64,000 nt of DNA from Pelagisphaera sp964404745 (GCA_964404745.1 CAYOLG010000020.1:20707-84706); one strand, 5' to 3'. Counted from the first letter of the stretch, positions 45,338 through 55,398 are shown. Program-made: numbers and translations. The notes: a model not told the origin generated them from the letters alone.

Positions 45338-46438
45338 ATGAGCGCTTTGCAAACGAGACCCGCCGCAGACTGTAAATACGATTGCGTTTCCCTTGGGGAG
45401 ATCATGCTTCGACTCGATCCCGGCGAAGGCCGGACTAGGACAGCCAGAACCTTTGCCGCCTGGGAAGGCGGTGGCGAATACAACGTTACACGCGGCCTTC
45501 GGCGTTGCTTCAACATGAAAACCGCAGTCGTCACGGCCTTCGCGGACAACGAGGTGGGTCGCCTGCTGGAAGACTTCATACTTCAGGGTGGCGTGGACAC
45601 CGACTATATCCTGTGGAAGGAATACGACGGAATCGGCAGATCCACTCGCAACGGGCTAAATTTCACGGAGCGGGGATTCGGAATTCGCGGAGCTAAGGGC
45701 GTGCCCGATCGTGGGAATACAGCCGCTTCCCAAATGAAGCCTGGCGATGTTGATTGGGACAAGCTCTTCAACCAAGATGGGGCCCGTTGGCTGCACACGG
45801 GGGGCATCTTCGCAGCCTTAAGCGAGACAACCGCGGATCTGGTCATCGAAGCGGCCAAAGCAGCTAAAGAGACTGGAACCATTGTGTCCTACGACCTCAA
45901 CTACCGCCCTTCCCTGTGGAAAGGCATTGGCGGCATCGAGAAAGCCCAGGAAGTGAACCGCGAGATCGCTCGCTACGTTGATGTCATGATAGGCAATGAG
46001 GAAGATTTTACCGCATGCCTAGGCTACGAGATAGATGGCGTTGATGAAGGCCTTTCAAACCTGGAGACGGAAAGCTTTAAATCGATGATCAACCGAGCGG
46101 TAGCCGATTACCCGAACTTCAAGGTGGTGGCGACCACCCTCCGCGGCGTCAAGACCGCCACCGTGAATGATTGGGGCGCCATCTGCTGGGCAGACGGAAC
46201 CTTCCACGAGGCCACTCACCGCCCGAATCTGGAGATCATGGACCGAGTCGGTGGCGGAGACTCCTTCGCTTCCGGTTTGATCTACGGACTGATGACCTAC
46301 GGAGATGCCGCCAAGGCCGTCGAATACGGAGCAGCCCACGGAGCTTTAGCCATGACCACGCCGGGCGACACGACCATGGTCACTCTGGGGGAAGTTGAGA
46401 AGCAAATGTCAGGCGGGTCGGCCCGTGTGGATCGGTGA
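45338..46438 (+). CDS. PfkB-family sugar kinase, 2-keto-3-deoxygluconate kinase-like
   Basis: This 366-residue carbohydrate kinase has the N-terminal VSLGEIMLRLDPGEGRTR start and EGGGEYNVTRGLRRCF substrate block. DLNYRPSLWKGIGG is in the middle. The C-terminal PfkB signature is VGGGDSFASGLIYGL with catalytic Asp308. The organisation fits 2-keto-3-deoxygluconate kinases, which feed uronate or galactose breakdown into KDPG; the exact sugar is inferred. ATG 45338 is chosen over an in-frame start 15 codons earlier. It diverges from the histidine kinase. Confidence 0.9.
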   Translation: MSALQTRPAADCKYDCVSLGEIMLRLDPGEGRTRTARTFAAWEGGGEYNVTRGLRRCFNMKTAVVTAFADNEVGRLLEDFILQGGVDTDYILWKEYDGIGRSTRNGLNFTERGFGIRGAKGVPDRGNTAASQMKPGDVDWDKLFNQDGARWLHTGGIFAALSETTADLVIEAAKAAKETGTIVSYDLNYRPSLWKGIGGIEKAQEVNREIARYVDVMIGNEEDFTACLGYEIDGVDEGLSNLETESFKSMINRAVADYPNFKVVATTLRGVKTATVNDWGAICWADGTFHEATHRPNLEIMDRVGGGDSFASGLIYGLMTYGDAAKAVEYGAAHGALAMTTPGDTTMVTLGEVEKQMSGGSARVDR

Positions 46439-46865
46439 GAACAGTTAGCGGCTAAATACCGACCCTAGAACCCGCCCGGCTTGCTCCGCCGTAGCGGTGC
46501 AAAGGCGTGAGCTCGAGCTCCACCTTTATCGACCTGCGACGCGACAGCCTGCCTCGGCGAAGCTCGAAGCGAAGACCGGTTCCGGCGTGTTCATCTAAGC
46601 GATCGTCAGATAGGTTGACGCCAATTCTCAGTCGCGTGGCTGCGCCGAGTCAAAAGCTGCGGGATGGTTGAGCCAGTCGTAATGGGGCTCGAACTCCGAG
46701 CAGGCGCATCGAGTGAAATCTGACCCTCTAGCGCTAGCGTTTAGGCAGAAACCCGCTTTCAGACATCAGTAGGCAGGCACTGAACAACTACATTTGGTCT
46801 GGCGTCACAAATCCACGCCGGTCCTGCTTGATTATTCAGAGAATTACCCCTTTGCTCCCGGGTCG
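46439..46865. other. 427-base gap with palindromic words
   Basis: No gene was recognised. The gap contains the self-complementary AAAGGCGTGAGCTCGAGCTC region (46501-46527), related to the hairpin at 55533-55588. It also has a GCTCCGCCGTAGCG/CGGCGAAGC pair (about 46481-46570) and a TCTAGCGCTAGCGTTTA tail near 46730, which resembles TCTCTGGCGCTAGGTTT near 55614. The two gaps may be degraded copies of one mobile or repeated segment. The lipoprotein promoter should lie in the last part. Confidence 0.5.
46501..46527. repeat. GAGCTCGAGCTC palindrome, GGTGGAGCTCGACC family (copy A)
   Basis: A near-perfect palindrome is centred on GAGCTCGAGCTC with AAAGG/CCTTT ends. Its right half, CGAGCTCCACCTT, is also present in the left arm of the hairpin at 55533-55588. 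Confidence 0.45.
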
Positions 46866-47948
46866 ATGATGAGAACACTAGGATCTGGACCGGCGTTTGC
46901 AGTGTTTTTGACCTTCCTAATGGTCGGCTGCAGCCGACCGACCGTAGAGGTTTACGATGTGCCCAAAGCGGAGACGGCGACTCCCTCCTTGGCGGAACAG
47001 TCGCCCCAACCTAGTTCCCCAGAGGACCGCGGGTGGATACGATGGACGAAACCAGAATCCTGGACCGAACTGGAACCTACAGCATTCCGAAAAGGGAATT
47101 ACGTGTACGAGGACGCATCAGGGAGCCAAATCGAAATTACCGTCTCCTCGTTTCCCGGCGACGTCGGCGGCACGTTGGCTAACGTAAACCGCTGGCGGGG
47201 ACAGGCCGGGCTTGGATCCTTAAGCCCAGAGGAGCTCGCAGCCTCGCTAACCGACCTGACAGTCGATGGGTACAGCGGCCAAATGGTTGACATTTCGCCC
47301 GACGACGACGATCCCCAGGCCGCCAGAATAGTAGCCGCCATTTTCATGTACCGCGGAGAGAGCTGGTTCTTCAAGATGTCTGGCCCTCAGTCAGTTGTCG
47401 ATTCCCAGAAGGCTGTATTCGACGCCTTTGTCCGATCGCTCGAATTTACAGATGCCAATGCCGCCCGCAACCAGGAAACCGACTCTTCCAATTCTTCGGA
47501 ATCGCTCGCCCTCGCTTTCGACGCCCCCGAAGGATGGACAGAATCCAGTGGATCATCCTTCCGCATCGCCAGCTTTCAGATTGATCTCGACGGGTTCGAA
47601 CCCGGAGACTTCTCCATAACCCGCTTTCCTGGCGACGCCGGAGGCCTTTATGCCAACGTGAACCGGTGGCGGCAGCAAATTGGACTGCCTATTTGGTCCG
47701 AAAGTCAAATCGACACCAATGCCAAATCGGTCTTGGCCCGAGATTTGCAGTTCAGCTTCTTCGATTTGGCCCCCAGTACAGAAGCGGAAAAGAAGGAGGT
47801 CCGGGAGCGAATTCTGGTAGCGGTAATGGAACACGAGGGCCAAAGCTATTTCTTTAAACTGCGGGGAGAGGTCTTTCTAGCGGAGATGCAGCTTAACAAG
47901 TTCCTGCAACTGCTTCGATCGACTCGTTTCGAACCGGAATCCCCTTGA
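46866..47948 (+). CDS. Probable lipoprotein with internal duplication, cytochrome c biogenesis operon
   Basis: This 360-residue protein has a signal ending in FLTFLMVGCSRPT, a plausible lipobox with Cys21. Two homologous halves follow. Each begins with a tryptophan-rich segment (WIRWTKPESWTEL; FDAPEGWTES) and shares FPGDVGGTLANVNRWRGQAG and FPGDAGGLYANVNRWRQQIG blocks, then a MYRGESWFFKMSG or MEHEGQSYFFKLRG block. The function is unknown. It stands 13 bases ahead of the ResB-like gene and should belong to the same transcript. The ATG at 46866 is picked because it starts the signal peptide. Confidence 0.85.
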   Translation: MMRTLGSGPAFAVFLTFLMVGCSRPTVEVYDVPKAETATPSLAEQSPQPSSPEDRGWIRWTKPESWTELEPTAFRKGNYVYEDASGSQIEITVSSFPGDVGGTLANVNRWRGQAGLGSLSPEELAASLTDLTVDGYSGQMVDISPDDDDPQAARIVAAIFMYRGESWFFKMSGPQSVVDSQKAVFDAFVRSLEFTDANAARNQETDSSNSSESLALAFDAPEGWTESSGSSFRIASFQIDLDGFEPGDFSITRFPGDAGGLYANVNRWRQQIGLPIWSESQIDTNAKSVLARDLQFSFFDLAPSTEAEKKEVRERILVAVMEHEGQSYFFKLRGEVFLAEMQLNKFLQLLRSTRFEPESP

Positions 47949-47961
47949 GTCGCCACAACGC

Positions 47962-49119
47962 ATGAAACCTTTCATCAGATTCTTTTCATCCTTCGAGCTA
48001 GCCATCAGTTGCATGGCTCTGGGCTTGGTACTGGTATTCATCGGTACCATCGCCCAAGTGCAACTGGGCATTCACGGAGCGACCGAACTCTACTTTTACA
48101 GCTTCTTCCTGTACTGGGAAATTCCAGGACTTGGGGTTTCGATCCCGTACTTTCCTGGCGGATACACGCTCGGGCTTCTTCTTTTGATTAATCTTGTCAC
48201 GGCCCTTTTCGTACGCTTCCGCTACTCTTGGAAGAAGACTGGCGTGCTTCTAGTTCACCTCGGTGTCATCACTCTTCTCGTTGGCGAACTCATCAGCAGC
48301 ATGATGCAAGACGATAGCGCCATGATCATCGACGAAGGAGGAAGCGCCAACTACTCTGAGGATCGGCAAGTAGCGGAGTTGGCGATCATCGACCACAGTT
48401 ATTCCAAAGAGTCCGATCGCGTTTACGCTTTTCCGCACGAAATGCTGGAGAACAAGCAAGACGCCCGCCATGAGGAGCTTCCCTTCACCGTCAGCGTAAA
48501 CCGCTACATGGTCAATGCTGAGATACGCCGTCGGGATGACACTACCCCTCCAAGCGATGCCCTTATCGTCAATCAGGGAATTGGGCTCAATACCTATGCT
48601 ATCCCCCTTCCAAAAACCGGAAAGATGGACGATGTTAATCGCACGACTGCTATCCTAACTGTATTCGACAACGCCAGCGGGGAAGTTGAGGGAACCTGGC
48701 TGGCTAGTCTCGGTTTTCCACAGCAGAGGTTCGAATTCCAAGGGAAAGAGTATTCCATGGAAATACGGCGCAAACGCTATTACTACCCCTTCGAGATCAA
48801 GCTTCTCGATTTCAGCCATGACCGCTATCTTGGAACGAATATTCCCATGAATTTTTCCAGCGATATTGAGCTTACCCATCCGGAACGCGGCGAGCAGCGG
48901 GAGTTCCTTATTTATATGAATCATCCATTGAGATATGATGGATTGACCTTTTTCCAAAGCGGTTTCGCTAACGAAGACACCACTACTATACTTCAAGTCG
49001 TCAGCAACCCTGGAAGGCATCTTCCATACATCAGTTGTATTCTAATTTTTCTCGGCCTCTCCGTCCAATTTGGAATCGGCCTACTCTCATTTACTCAGAA
49101 GCGATTAAAGAAGTCATGA
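47962..49119 (+). CDS. resB: ResB-like cytochrome c biogenesis protein (system II)
   Basis: This 385-residue protein has membrane segments at about residues 12-32, 68-86, 94-112 and 355-375. A large periplasmic domain lies between the third and fourth (RYMVNAEIRRRD, then REFLIYMNHPLRYDGLTFFQ near its end). This is the ResB/Ccs1 layout: it holds apocytochrome and heme for ligation. FFQSG near the last TM and AQVQLGIHGATELYF after TM1 fit the family. The stop overlaps the start of ccsA by four bases, so the two are translationally coupled. Confidence 0.9.
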   Translation: MKPFIRFFSSFELAISCMALGLVLVFIGTIAQVQLGIHGATELYFYSFFLYWEIPGLGVSIPYFPGGYTLGLLLLINLVTALFVRFRYSWKKTGVLLVHLGVITLLVGELISSMMQDDSAMIIDEGGSANYSEDRQVAELAIIDHSYSKESDRVYAFPHEMLENKQDARHEELPFTVSVNRYMVNAEIRRRDDTTPPSDALIVNQGIGLNTYAIPLPKTGKMDDVNRTTAILTVFDNASGEVEGTWLASLGFPQQRFEFQGKEYSMEIRRKRYYYPFEIKLLDFSHDRYLGTNIPMNFSSDIELTHPERGEQREFLIYMNHPLRYDGLTFFQSGFANEDTTTILQVVSNPGRHLPYISCILIFLGLSVQFGIGLLSFTQKRLKKS

Positions 49120-50999
49120 AACAACGCCTGCCCTGGATCATTTCTATTGCCATTCTATTGTTGTACTTCGCTTCCAACTATAGGAAGCAAACACCAAGCA
49201 GCGAGATAGACTACGACGCTTTTGGCAATACGCCCGTTCATTTGAATGGGCGTGTTCAACCTCTCGATTCTGTGGCCCGAAACGCCCTGTTGGGCATGCG
49301 CTACAAGCGAACGTTTATCGACGAAAACGGTAAAAAGACCCCCGCCATCGTTTGGCTCACCGAATTGATGATGCGTCCAGATCTGGCTCACGAGAGACCG
49401 ATTTTCCGCATTCAGGACGAAGATGTTCGGGCTCTGCTCAAACTACCTAATAAACCGAGCTCGCGTAGCAAGGTCATGATCGCCTTGATTGGGCCAGGTA
49501 GCGACAAATTCTACTATTCTTTCAATGAAATTGGTCCATCATTGAAAACGATAAGCGAGCAAGCCCAGCAAGCTAGCGAGCTGGAGGACGCCCAGCGATC
49601 AAGATTCCAAAAAGCGGTCATTACCCTCGCTCGGGCTCTGTCTAACTATACTGGCCTCAGTCAATCGCTTCACCACGGCCAAGTCGCCTCCTTCACTCAA
49701 GAGCTCAACGATCTCGAGCGCTTTGCGGCCGAGGGCATCGAAGCCGTCAACCTCCGCCAGCAAGGAGCCGAATACGATGAAACGGCCTTCAATCAGATGA
49801 TGAGCATCGGTTTCCTCTACCAGGGATTCGAGCAATCAGCCAAATTACTGACCCTTCCCCAGCAAACCGACGGTCAAGAGCTGGAATGGAACAAAACAAG
49901 CCACGTCTTGAGACAAGTTATGCGTGAAGGTGGCGCCAGCGAGGTCGTTCGCAGCTACGCTGCCGTGGTTGACTCTTTCCGGACTGAGGATTCCCAAGCC
50001 TTCAATGAGAACGTCCAAAAGCTGCATGCAGACTTGCGGGCAGTCGAGCCCTCGTTGGTTCACAAAGCCGGTGTTGAACAGCAATTCAATTTCATTGAGC
50101 CGTTCTACATAGCCGCCACCGGGTACGTGATGGCTTTCTTAGCTGTAATTATTTCCTGGGCACGCTGGCCCGGTGTCATGAACAAAGCGGCGTTCGGGCT
50201 TATATGCGCTTGCGCCGTCATCCATACTATTGGAATTATGTTCCGCATTTACATCATCGGATACGCTCCTGTCATAAACCTCTATTCCTCTGCAGTTTTT
50301 GTGGGCTGGGGAGCAGTGCTTCTGGCGATCGCGCTCGAAGCGATGTTCAAAAACAGCATGGGCAATGTCACCGCGGCTGTAATCGGATTCTCCACTCTCC
50401 TGGTCGCCCACCATCTTTCCATCGGCGGCGATACACTAGAAATGCTCCGAGCCGTGCTCGACAACAACTTCTGGCTAGCCACTCACGTAATCATCATCAC
50501 CCTCGGCTACTCCGCCACATTCTTGGCCGGGACGATCGGGTTCATATTCATTCTAATGTCCATTTTCTCCCGACGCGTCGATAAGAAGACGGCCCGGACC
50601 TTTGGATCTATGGTCTACGGAATCGTCTGCTTTTCTACCCTCTTCAGCTTCGTCGGGACAATACTGGGAGGCATCTGGGCCGATCAATCCTGGGGACGTT
50701 TTTGGGGATGGGATCCCAAAGAGAACGGCGCCCTCCTGATCGTCATTTGGAATGCCATCATCCTCCACTGCCGCTGGGGCGGATTCGTTAAAACTCGCGG
50801 CCTAATGATGCTGGCCGTGTTCGGCAATGTCGTTTGTAGCTGGTCCTGGTTCGGAACGAATATGCTAGGAATCGGGCTGCACGCCTACGGCTTTATGGAT
50901 CAGGCATTTACCTATCTAGCTGCCTACATGCTCGCCCAAGCTCTGGCCATCGGGCTAGCCGCAATTCCCACACGGTATTGGAAAAGCCAGCTAGCCTAA
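49116..50999 (+). CDS. ccsA: Cytochrome c biogenesis protein CcsA (ResC)
   Basis: This 627-residue protein begins at an ATG that overlaps the upstream TGA (ATGA). The N-terminal part has one membrane segment and a large hydrophilic domain (NTPVHLNGRVQPLDSVARNA) typical of CcsA fusions in Bacteroidetes and Verrucomicrobia. The C-terminal half has about eight membrane helices with the heme-handling WWD motif WGRFWGWDPKENGALLIVIW. It forms the heme-exporting cytochrome c synthetase with ResB. It serves the many c-type cytochromes of PVC bacteria, including two encoded in this window. Confidence 0.95.
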   Translation: MKQRLPWIISIAILLLYFASNYRKQTPSSEIDYDAFGNTPVHLNGRVQPLDSVARNALLGMRYKRTFIDENGKKTPAIVWLTELMMRPDLAHERPIFRIQDEDVRALLKLPNKPSSRSKVMIALIGPGSDKFYYSFNEIGPSLKTISEQAQQASELEDAQRSRFQKAVITLARALSNYTGLSQSLHHGQVASFTQELNDLERFAAEGIEAVNLRQQGAEYDETAFNQMMSIGFLYQGFEQSAKLLTLPQQTDGQELEWNKTSHVLRQVMREGGASEVVRSYAAVVDSFRTEDSQAFNENVQKLHADLRAVEPSLVHKAGVEQQFNFIEPFYIAATGYVMAFLAVIISWARWPGVMNKAAFGLICACAVIHTIGIMFRIYIIGYAPVINLYSSAVFVGWGAVLLAIALEAMFKNSMGNVTAAVIGFSTLLVAHHLSIGGDTLEMLRAVLDNNFWLATHVIIITLGYSATFLAGTIGFIFILMSIFSRRVDKKTARTFGSMVYGIVCFSTLFSFVGTILGGIWADQSWGRFWGWDPKENGALLIVIWNAIILHCRWGGFVKTRGLMMLAVFGNVVCSWSWFGTNMLGIGLHAYGFMDQAFTYLAAYMLAQALAIGLAAIPTRYWKSQLA

Positions 51000-51028
51000 G
51001 CCCTCTCGAAAAACATCTGTTGAAAGAC

Positions 51029-51091
51029 GGCAAGGAGTATCGGCTCGATCCTCCAAATTTTATAATCGGAGGACAGAGCGTTCTCCATGCC
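51029..51091. repeat. Palindromic repeat, GGTAGGGAGGACC family (copy C)
   Basis: The left arm is GGCAAGGAGTATCGGCTCGA followed by TCCTCC and the right arm GGAGGACAGAGCGTTCTCCA followed by TGCC. Spacing and base pattern match copy A at 22835-22904 with more changes. It sits between the convergent ccsA and clpB genes and may help end both transcripts. Confidence 0.7.
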
Positions 51092-51136
51092 TTTTATCCG
51101 CCTTAACATCCTTGGCTTGAAGAAACCGAACCTCTT

Positions 51137-53746
51137 CTACACTGCCTCAGCATCCACGATTCGAACAAGCTTGAGATCATCTCCTTCCAGCGAATAAACG
51201 ACTTCCATACCGTCCTGTACTTCTCCCTCGATAATGGCTCTGGCCAAGGAAGATTGAATAGAACGCTGCATGAATCGCTTCAAAGGACGGGCCCCATAAA
51301 CGGGATCGAACCCCTTCTCGGCAATCCAAGCGACTGCATCGCCATCGAGCGAAACCGTGATGCGGCGATCTGCCAGAGTCTTGTTAAGCTCAGCCAGAAG
51401 GAGAGTCACGATTTTCTCGATCTCCTCTAGTGTCAGCGGCTTGAAAATCACCGTCTCGTCTACTCGATTCAAGAACTCGGGGCGGAAATGGGCTCGCAAC
51501 TCCGCGAGCACGGACTCCTCTACAGACTCCGGTATCTCGGTTCCAACCACGCCTTCCAGCAAATGTTGGCTGCCGATATTCGAAGTCATAATTATCACCG
51601 TATTTTTGAAATCGACAGTCCGTCCTTGCGAATCCGTTACGCGTCCATCGTCTAGTATTTGCAACATAACGTTGAATACATCCGCATGAGCCTTCTCGAT
51701 TTCATCGAAAAGCAGAACTGAATACGGCTTGCGACGCACGGCCTCAGTCAGCTGCCCGCCTTCTTCGTAACCCACATAGCCGGGAGGCGCTCCTATCAAG
51801 CGGGCTACGGTATGGCGTTCCATATACTCGGACATGTCTATGCGAACGACAGCGTCTTCGCTATCAAAGAGCGTTTCCGCCAAGGTCTTAGCCAACTCCG
51901 TTTTGCCCACACCCGTGGGTCCCAAGAAGATAAAACTGCCGATGGGCCGACTCGGATCTTTTATCCCCGCTCGAGCGCGTAATATAGCCTCGGACACCAG
52001 TCTAACGGGCTCATCCTGGCCGACAACCCGCTCATGCATAATCGATTCCAGCTGCAAGAGCTTTTGCCTCTCTCCTTCGATCAAGCGAGTAACTGGAACT
52101 CCCGTCCAGCGCGAGACGATGTCCGCTATTTCCTCCTGAGAGACCTCCTCTTTAACCAAAGTCCGCTCTCCCTGCTGGGATTCCGCCTCAGCAAGCTCTG
52201 CCTCCAGTTGGGGCAATCGCCCATGCTTCAGTTCGGCCGCCTTATTCAAGTCGTAAGAACGCTCAGCCCGTTCGATTTCCGCTTTGGCGTTTTCAATAGC
52301 CTGACGAAGATCCTGCAGCTTGGATACGGAGGCCTTTTCGTTTTCCCATTGCTGACGTTGGGCTTTGTCTTGCTCCTTTAAGTCCGCGATCTCCTTGCGA
52401 AGGTTCTCCAAGCGAATCTTCGATGCCTCGTCCGTCTCTTGCTTAAGAGCGGTCTCTTCAATCTGCAGCTGCATTAAGCGCCGCGTCAAAGCGTCAAGCT
52501 CCTCCGGCATGCTATCCATCTCGGTTCGAATGCTGGCGCAGGCCTCATCAACGAGATCGATTGCCTTGTCAGGCAGGAAGCGGTCGGAAATGTAGCGGTC
52601 CGAAAGCGTCGCTGCACTGACCAAGGCATTGTCTTGAATACGCACCCCATGGTGTACTTCAAATCGCTCCTTCAATCCCCGCAGAATTGAGATGGTATCC
52701 TCCACATTGGGTTGATCTACCAATACGCTTTGAAAACGGCGCTCTAAAGCTGCGTCCTTCTCAATGTTCTGACGGTACTCGTCTAAGGTCGTAGCTCCAA
52801 TACAGTGCAACTCTCCCCTCGCCAGCATCGGCTTGAGCAAGTTCCCGGCATCCATGGCCCCTTCCGCTTTACCCGCTCCAACGATCGTATGCAACTCGTC
52901 GATAAACAGGATGATTCGCCCTTCCGAGGTCTTTACCTCCTGCAAAACTGCTTTCAAGCGCTCCTCGAATTCGCCTCGGTACTTGGCGCCTGCCAATAGC
53001 GACCCCATGTCCAAAGAGAAAACAGTCCGGTCCTTTAAACCCTCAGGAACATCGCCCCTGACAATACGCTGAGCCAAACCCTCCACAATAGCCGTCTTAC
53101 CCACGCCTGGTTCCCCGATGAGAACAGGGTTGTTCTTGGTCTTGCGGGAAAGGATCCGGATGACTCGCCGAATTTCATCATCACGGCCGATAACCGGATC
53201 CATCTTTCCACTACGAGCCCGCTGCACGAGATCCATACCATACTTTTCGAGGGCTTGAAAAGTGGCCTCCGGATTCTGGCTAGTAACTCGCTGCGAACCC
53301 CGCACCGATCGAAGCGCTGTCAACGTCTTGCCGCGATCCAAACCAAAACTTTTGAACAAGTTGGCAAGCGCTGCCGGCTTGCCCGTTTCAAGCAAGGCAA
53401 GGAACAGGTGCTCCACGCTGACAAAGTCGTCTTTTAAGTTAGCCGCCTCTTCTTCCGCTCTCGTGAATGCGTCGTTCAAAGCTGTCGTGATAAATATTTT
53501 GCTGCTATCAACCGATCCGGAAACGCTCGGCAGCTTCTCGATTTCCCGGTCGATACTCAAAGCCATCGCATTCGGGGTGATTTCCAGTTTTTTCAGTAAT
53601 CCCTGGACAATACCATTCTCCTGAGCTACCAATGCCGATAGAAGATGCAAGGTATCCACCTCATTGTTCTTGTTCCTTCTAGCGATCGCCTGCCCCTCTG
53701 TTAGGGCGTTGCGAGCCATTTCAGTAAGTCGATTTGGGTCTATCAT
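51137..53746 (-). CDS. clpB: ATP-dependent chaperone ClpB
   Basis: This 869-residue Hsp100 disaggregase has the Clp N-domain (LTEMARNALTEGQAIARR). The first AAA+ domain has Walker A GEPGVGKTAIVEGLAQRI and ILFIDELHTIVGAGKAEGAM. The coiled-coil middle domain spans about residues 400-540 (LDALTRRLMQLQIEETALKQ). The second AAA+ domain has GPTGVGKTELAKTLAE and VLLFDEIEKAHADVF, and a D2 C-domain closes it. It works with DnaK to rescue aggregated proteins. A strong GGAGG ribosome-binding site precedes the ATG at 53746. Confidence 0.98.
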   Translation of the reverse strand: MIDPNRLTEMARNALTEGQAIARRNKNNEVDTLHLLSALVAQENGIVQGLLKKLEITPNAMALSIDREIEKLPSVSGSVDSSKIFITTALNDAFTRAEEEAANLKDDFVSVEHLFLALLETGKPAALANLFKSFGLDRGKTLTALRSVRGSQRVTSQNPEATFQALEKYGMDLVQRARSGKMDPVIGRDDEIRRVIRILSRKTKNNPVLIGEPGVGKTAIVEGLAQRIVRGDVPEGLKDRTVFSLDMGSLLAGAKYRGEFEERLKAVLQEVKTSEGRIILFIDELHTIVGAGKAEGAMDAGNLLKPMLARGELHCIGATTLDEYRQNIEKDAALERRFQSVLVDQPNVEDTISILRGLKERFEVHHGVRIQDNALVSAATLSDRYISDRFLPDKAIDLVDEACASIRTEMDSMPEELDALTRRLMQLQIEETALKQETDEASKIRLENLRKEIADLKEQDKAQRQQWENEKASVSKLQDLRQAIENAKAEIERAERSYDLNKAAELKHGRLPQLEAELAEAESQQGERTLVKEEVSQEEIADIVSRWTGVPVTRLIEGERQKLLQLESIMHERVVGQDEPVRLVSEAILRARAGIKDPSRPIGSFIFLGPTGVGKTELAKTLAETLFDSEDAVVRIDMSEYMERHTVARLIGAPPGYVGYEEGGQLTEAVRRKPYSVLLFDEIEKAHADVFNVMLQILDDGRVTDSQGRTVDFKNTVIIMTSNIGSQHLLEGVVGTEIPESVEESVLAELRAHFRPEFLNRVDETVIFKPLTLEEIEKIVTLLLAELNKTLADRRITVSLDGDAVAWIAEKGFDPVYGARPLKRFMQRSIQSSLARAIIEGEVQDGMEVVYSLEGDDLKLVRIVDAEAV

Positions 53747-53754
53747 TCAGCTTT

Positions 53755-53759
53755 CCTCC
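53755..53759 (-). promoter_or_regulatory. Strong ribosome-binding site of clpB
   Basis: GGAGG on the minus strand lies eight bases before the clpB ATG and is the clearest Shine-Dalgarno in the window, which fixes that start. The 240 bases upstream contain no gene. No convincing heat-shock sigma box was seen. Confidence 0.7.
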
Positions 53760-54000
53760 GGAAACTTGCACCGCATAAATCATACCGGAGACAAATTTGA
53801 TTGGATTCGGGGTTAAAACCCATCCACGCCTCGCCATAAAGGAAAATAACCCTTTGCATGTTAAAAGGTTGCACGCCAATCGATCGATTTTAGGAGCGAT
53901 CCGACACAGGAAAGAACGCTTCTTGAACAAGCTGGCAACGGGCCTCCTTGACCAAAGCAAGAGCCAATATGGGACATTTAGACACATCCCTAATGCCACC

Positions 54001-55398
54001 TTACCGCTTCTCCCGAGCATCCCAAAGGTATCCAGTCCCAGGACTGTCAGCATTTGGCCACCCGTAAAATAGAAACAGATCATCTCGCTCACGCTCCAGA
54101 TCATCGGATACAAACTGGATATTCTGGTACCGCATCCCGGGCACTGGAGTCAGATCTCGTTTCAGACGCCAAGTGGCGCCTTGATCATCCGATATCCATT
54201 CTTCGACACGCTGGCCCCAACCATATTCATCCATGCCCTTGGTATCGATGGGCACACCGCTACCTGCTATCATAAATGCCCGAAATGAGCCTTGATCATC
54301 CAGCTGCAAACAGCTGGCGTTGAATGGGTGCAAGGTTTTGGTGATTCGAGTTTTTTTCCATTTTCCCATTTTGCGGGATACGAAGTAAAAACTGCTATCG
54401 GTAGGAGATTCTTCTGAAACGGGTAGTAAGAAAGTCGGCTGTCCTTGCTCATCCAGGCAAATCGAGGGGCCCACTGCCGCGACTCGCTCTTTGGTGTCCC
54501 AAACCAAACACTTTTCATCAGCAAGCTTTTTGCGGACGGGCAATTGAATCTCTTCGCCGTCGATATTGTATCCACGTCCTGTAGGAAGTTCAATGTAGAG
54601 ATAGTACAGATTGTAGCGCTGCAAATGATCGTTAAGGAAGGCGTCGTATCGCTGATTATGCAGCGGATCTTCAACCTTCCAAATAAATGCCACATGGAGA
54701 CGGGAGCCATCTTCGCTAACGGCTGTCGTATTGTAGGAACCCGAAAACGCTGCGTGTAGACCATCCTGAGGCTCCGCTCCTAGATTCACTACTGGGTGCC
54801 CACCGCCTTGCCACGTGTTGCCACCGTCGTTGGAAATATGATACTGCCAAAAGCCCAAGTGCCCTGAGTAGCGTGTATAAACGAGAGTCTTGCCATCATA
54901 GATTCGGTGAATCTTTGGGTAGGAAATCGACTCCGAGAAATCGATGCCTCGACGCCAACGCGTGGAATCGCCAGGCTCTTCCGAGACCAGGTGGATCCCA
55001 GTCGTTCGATGACACCCGAAAAGCGTGTGCAGATACCCTTCCTGGTCGGACCAAATGACGGGAGCAAAGTGATGGTCTCTCTCGTACTTGCGGACATCGA
55101 TCTCGTCTTCATAACCATCAGTCAGCAACACTGGTTTTGAGAACGAGCGGGCCTGCAAATCATAGTAAGCGCAGTAAGGCAAGCCATCCATTCCCCTCCA
55201 AACTACGTGCATCTTGCCATCCAAAGTAACCGCGTGCGGATACTGGCGATTGTCGTAAAGCATTTTCAATCCGCCATTGTCGGCGAATGGAATGAAGTCG
55301 AGTTTTTCACTCCCCGCATTCGTCTCGACAAAAACTAGTGGAAGCAATGACATCCAAAAAAGGAACCGAATCGAGGGGTATGGATTTAGGATATTCAC
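54001..55398 (-). CDS. Exported BNR-4 repeat beta-propeller protein
   Basis: This 465-residue protein (GTG start proposed at 55398) has a signal peptide (IRFLFWMSLLPLVFVETNAG). The rest has beta-propeller repeats with GKTLVYTRYSGHLGFWQY, HISNDGGNTWQGGGHPV, SGSYNTTAVSEDGSRLHVAF and WISDDQGATWRLKRDLT. The Asp-box S.D.G.TW pattern and the overall shape fit the BNR-4 family, which includes polysaccharide lyases such as ulvan lyase-type enzymes. A lyase role on sulfated polysaccharide is possible but inferred. A TTG at 55434 is an alternative start. Confidence 0.85.
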   Translation of the reverse strand: MNILNPYPSIRFLFWMSLLPLVFVETNAGSEKLDFIPFADNGGLKMLYDNRQYPHAVTLDGKMHVVWRGMDGLPYCAYYDLQARSFSKPVLLTDGYEDEIDVRKYERDHHFAPVIWSDQEGYLHTLFGCHRTTGIHLVSEEPGDSTRWRRGIDFSESISYPKIHRIYDGKTLVYTRYSGHLGFWQYHISNDGGNTWQGGGHPVVNLGAEPQDGLHAAFSGSYNTTAVSEDGSRLHVAFIWKVEDPLHNQRYDAFLNDHLQRYNLYYLYIELPTGRGYNIDGEEIQLPVRKKLADEKCLVWDTKERVAAVGPSICLDEQGQPTFLLPVSEESPTDSSFYFVSRKMGKWKKTRITKTLHPFNASCLQLDDQGSFRAFMIAGSGVPIDTKGMDEYGWGQRVEEWISDDQGATWRLKRDLTPVPGMRYQNIQFVSDDLERERDDLFLFYGWPNADSPGTGYLWDAREKR

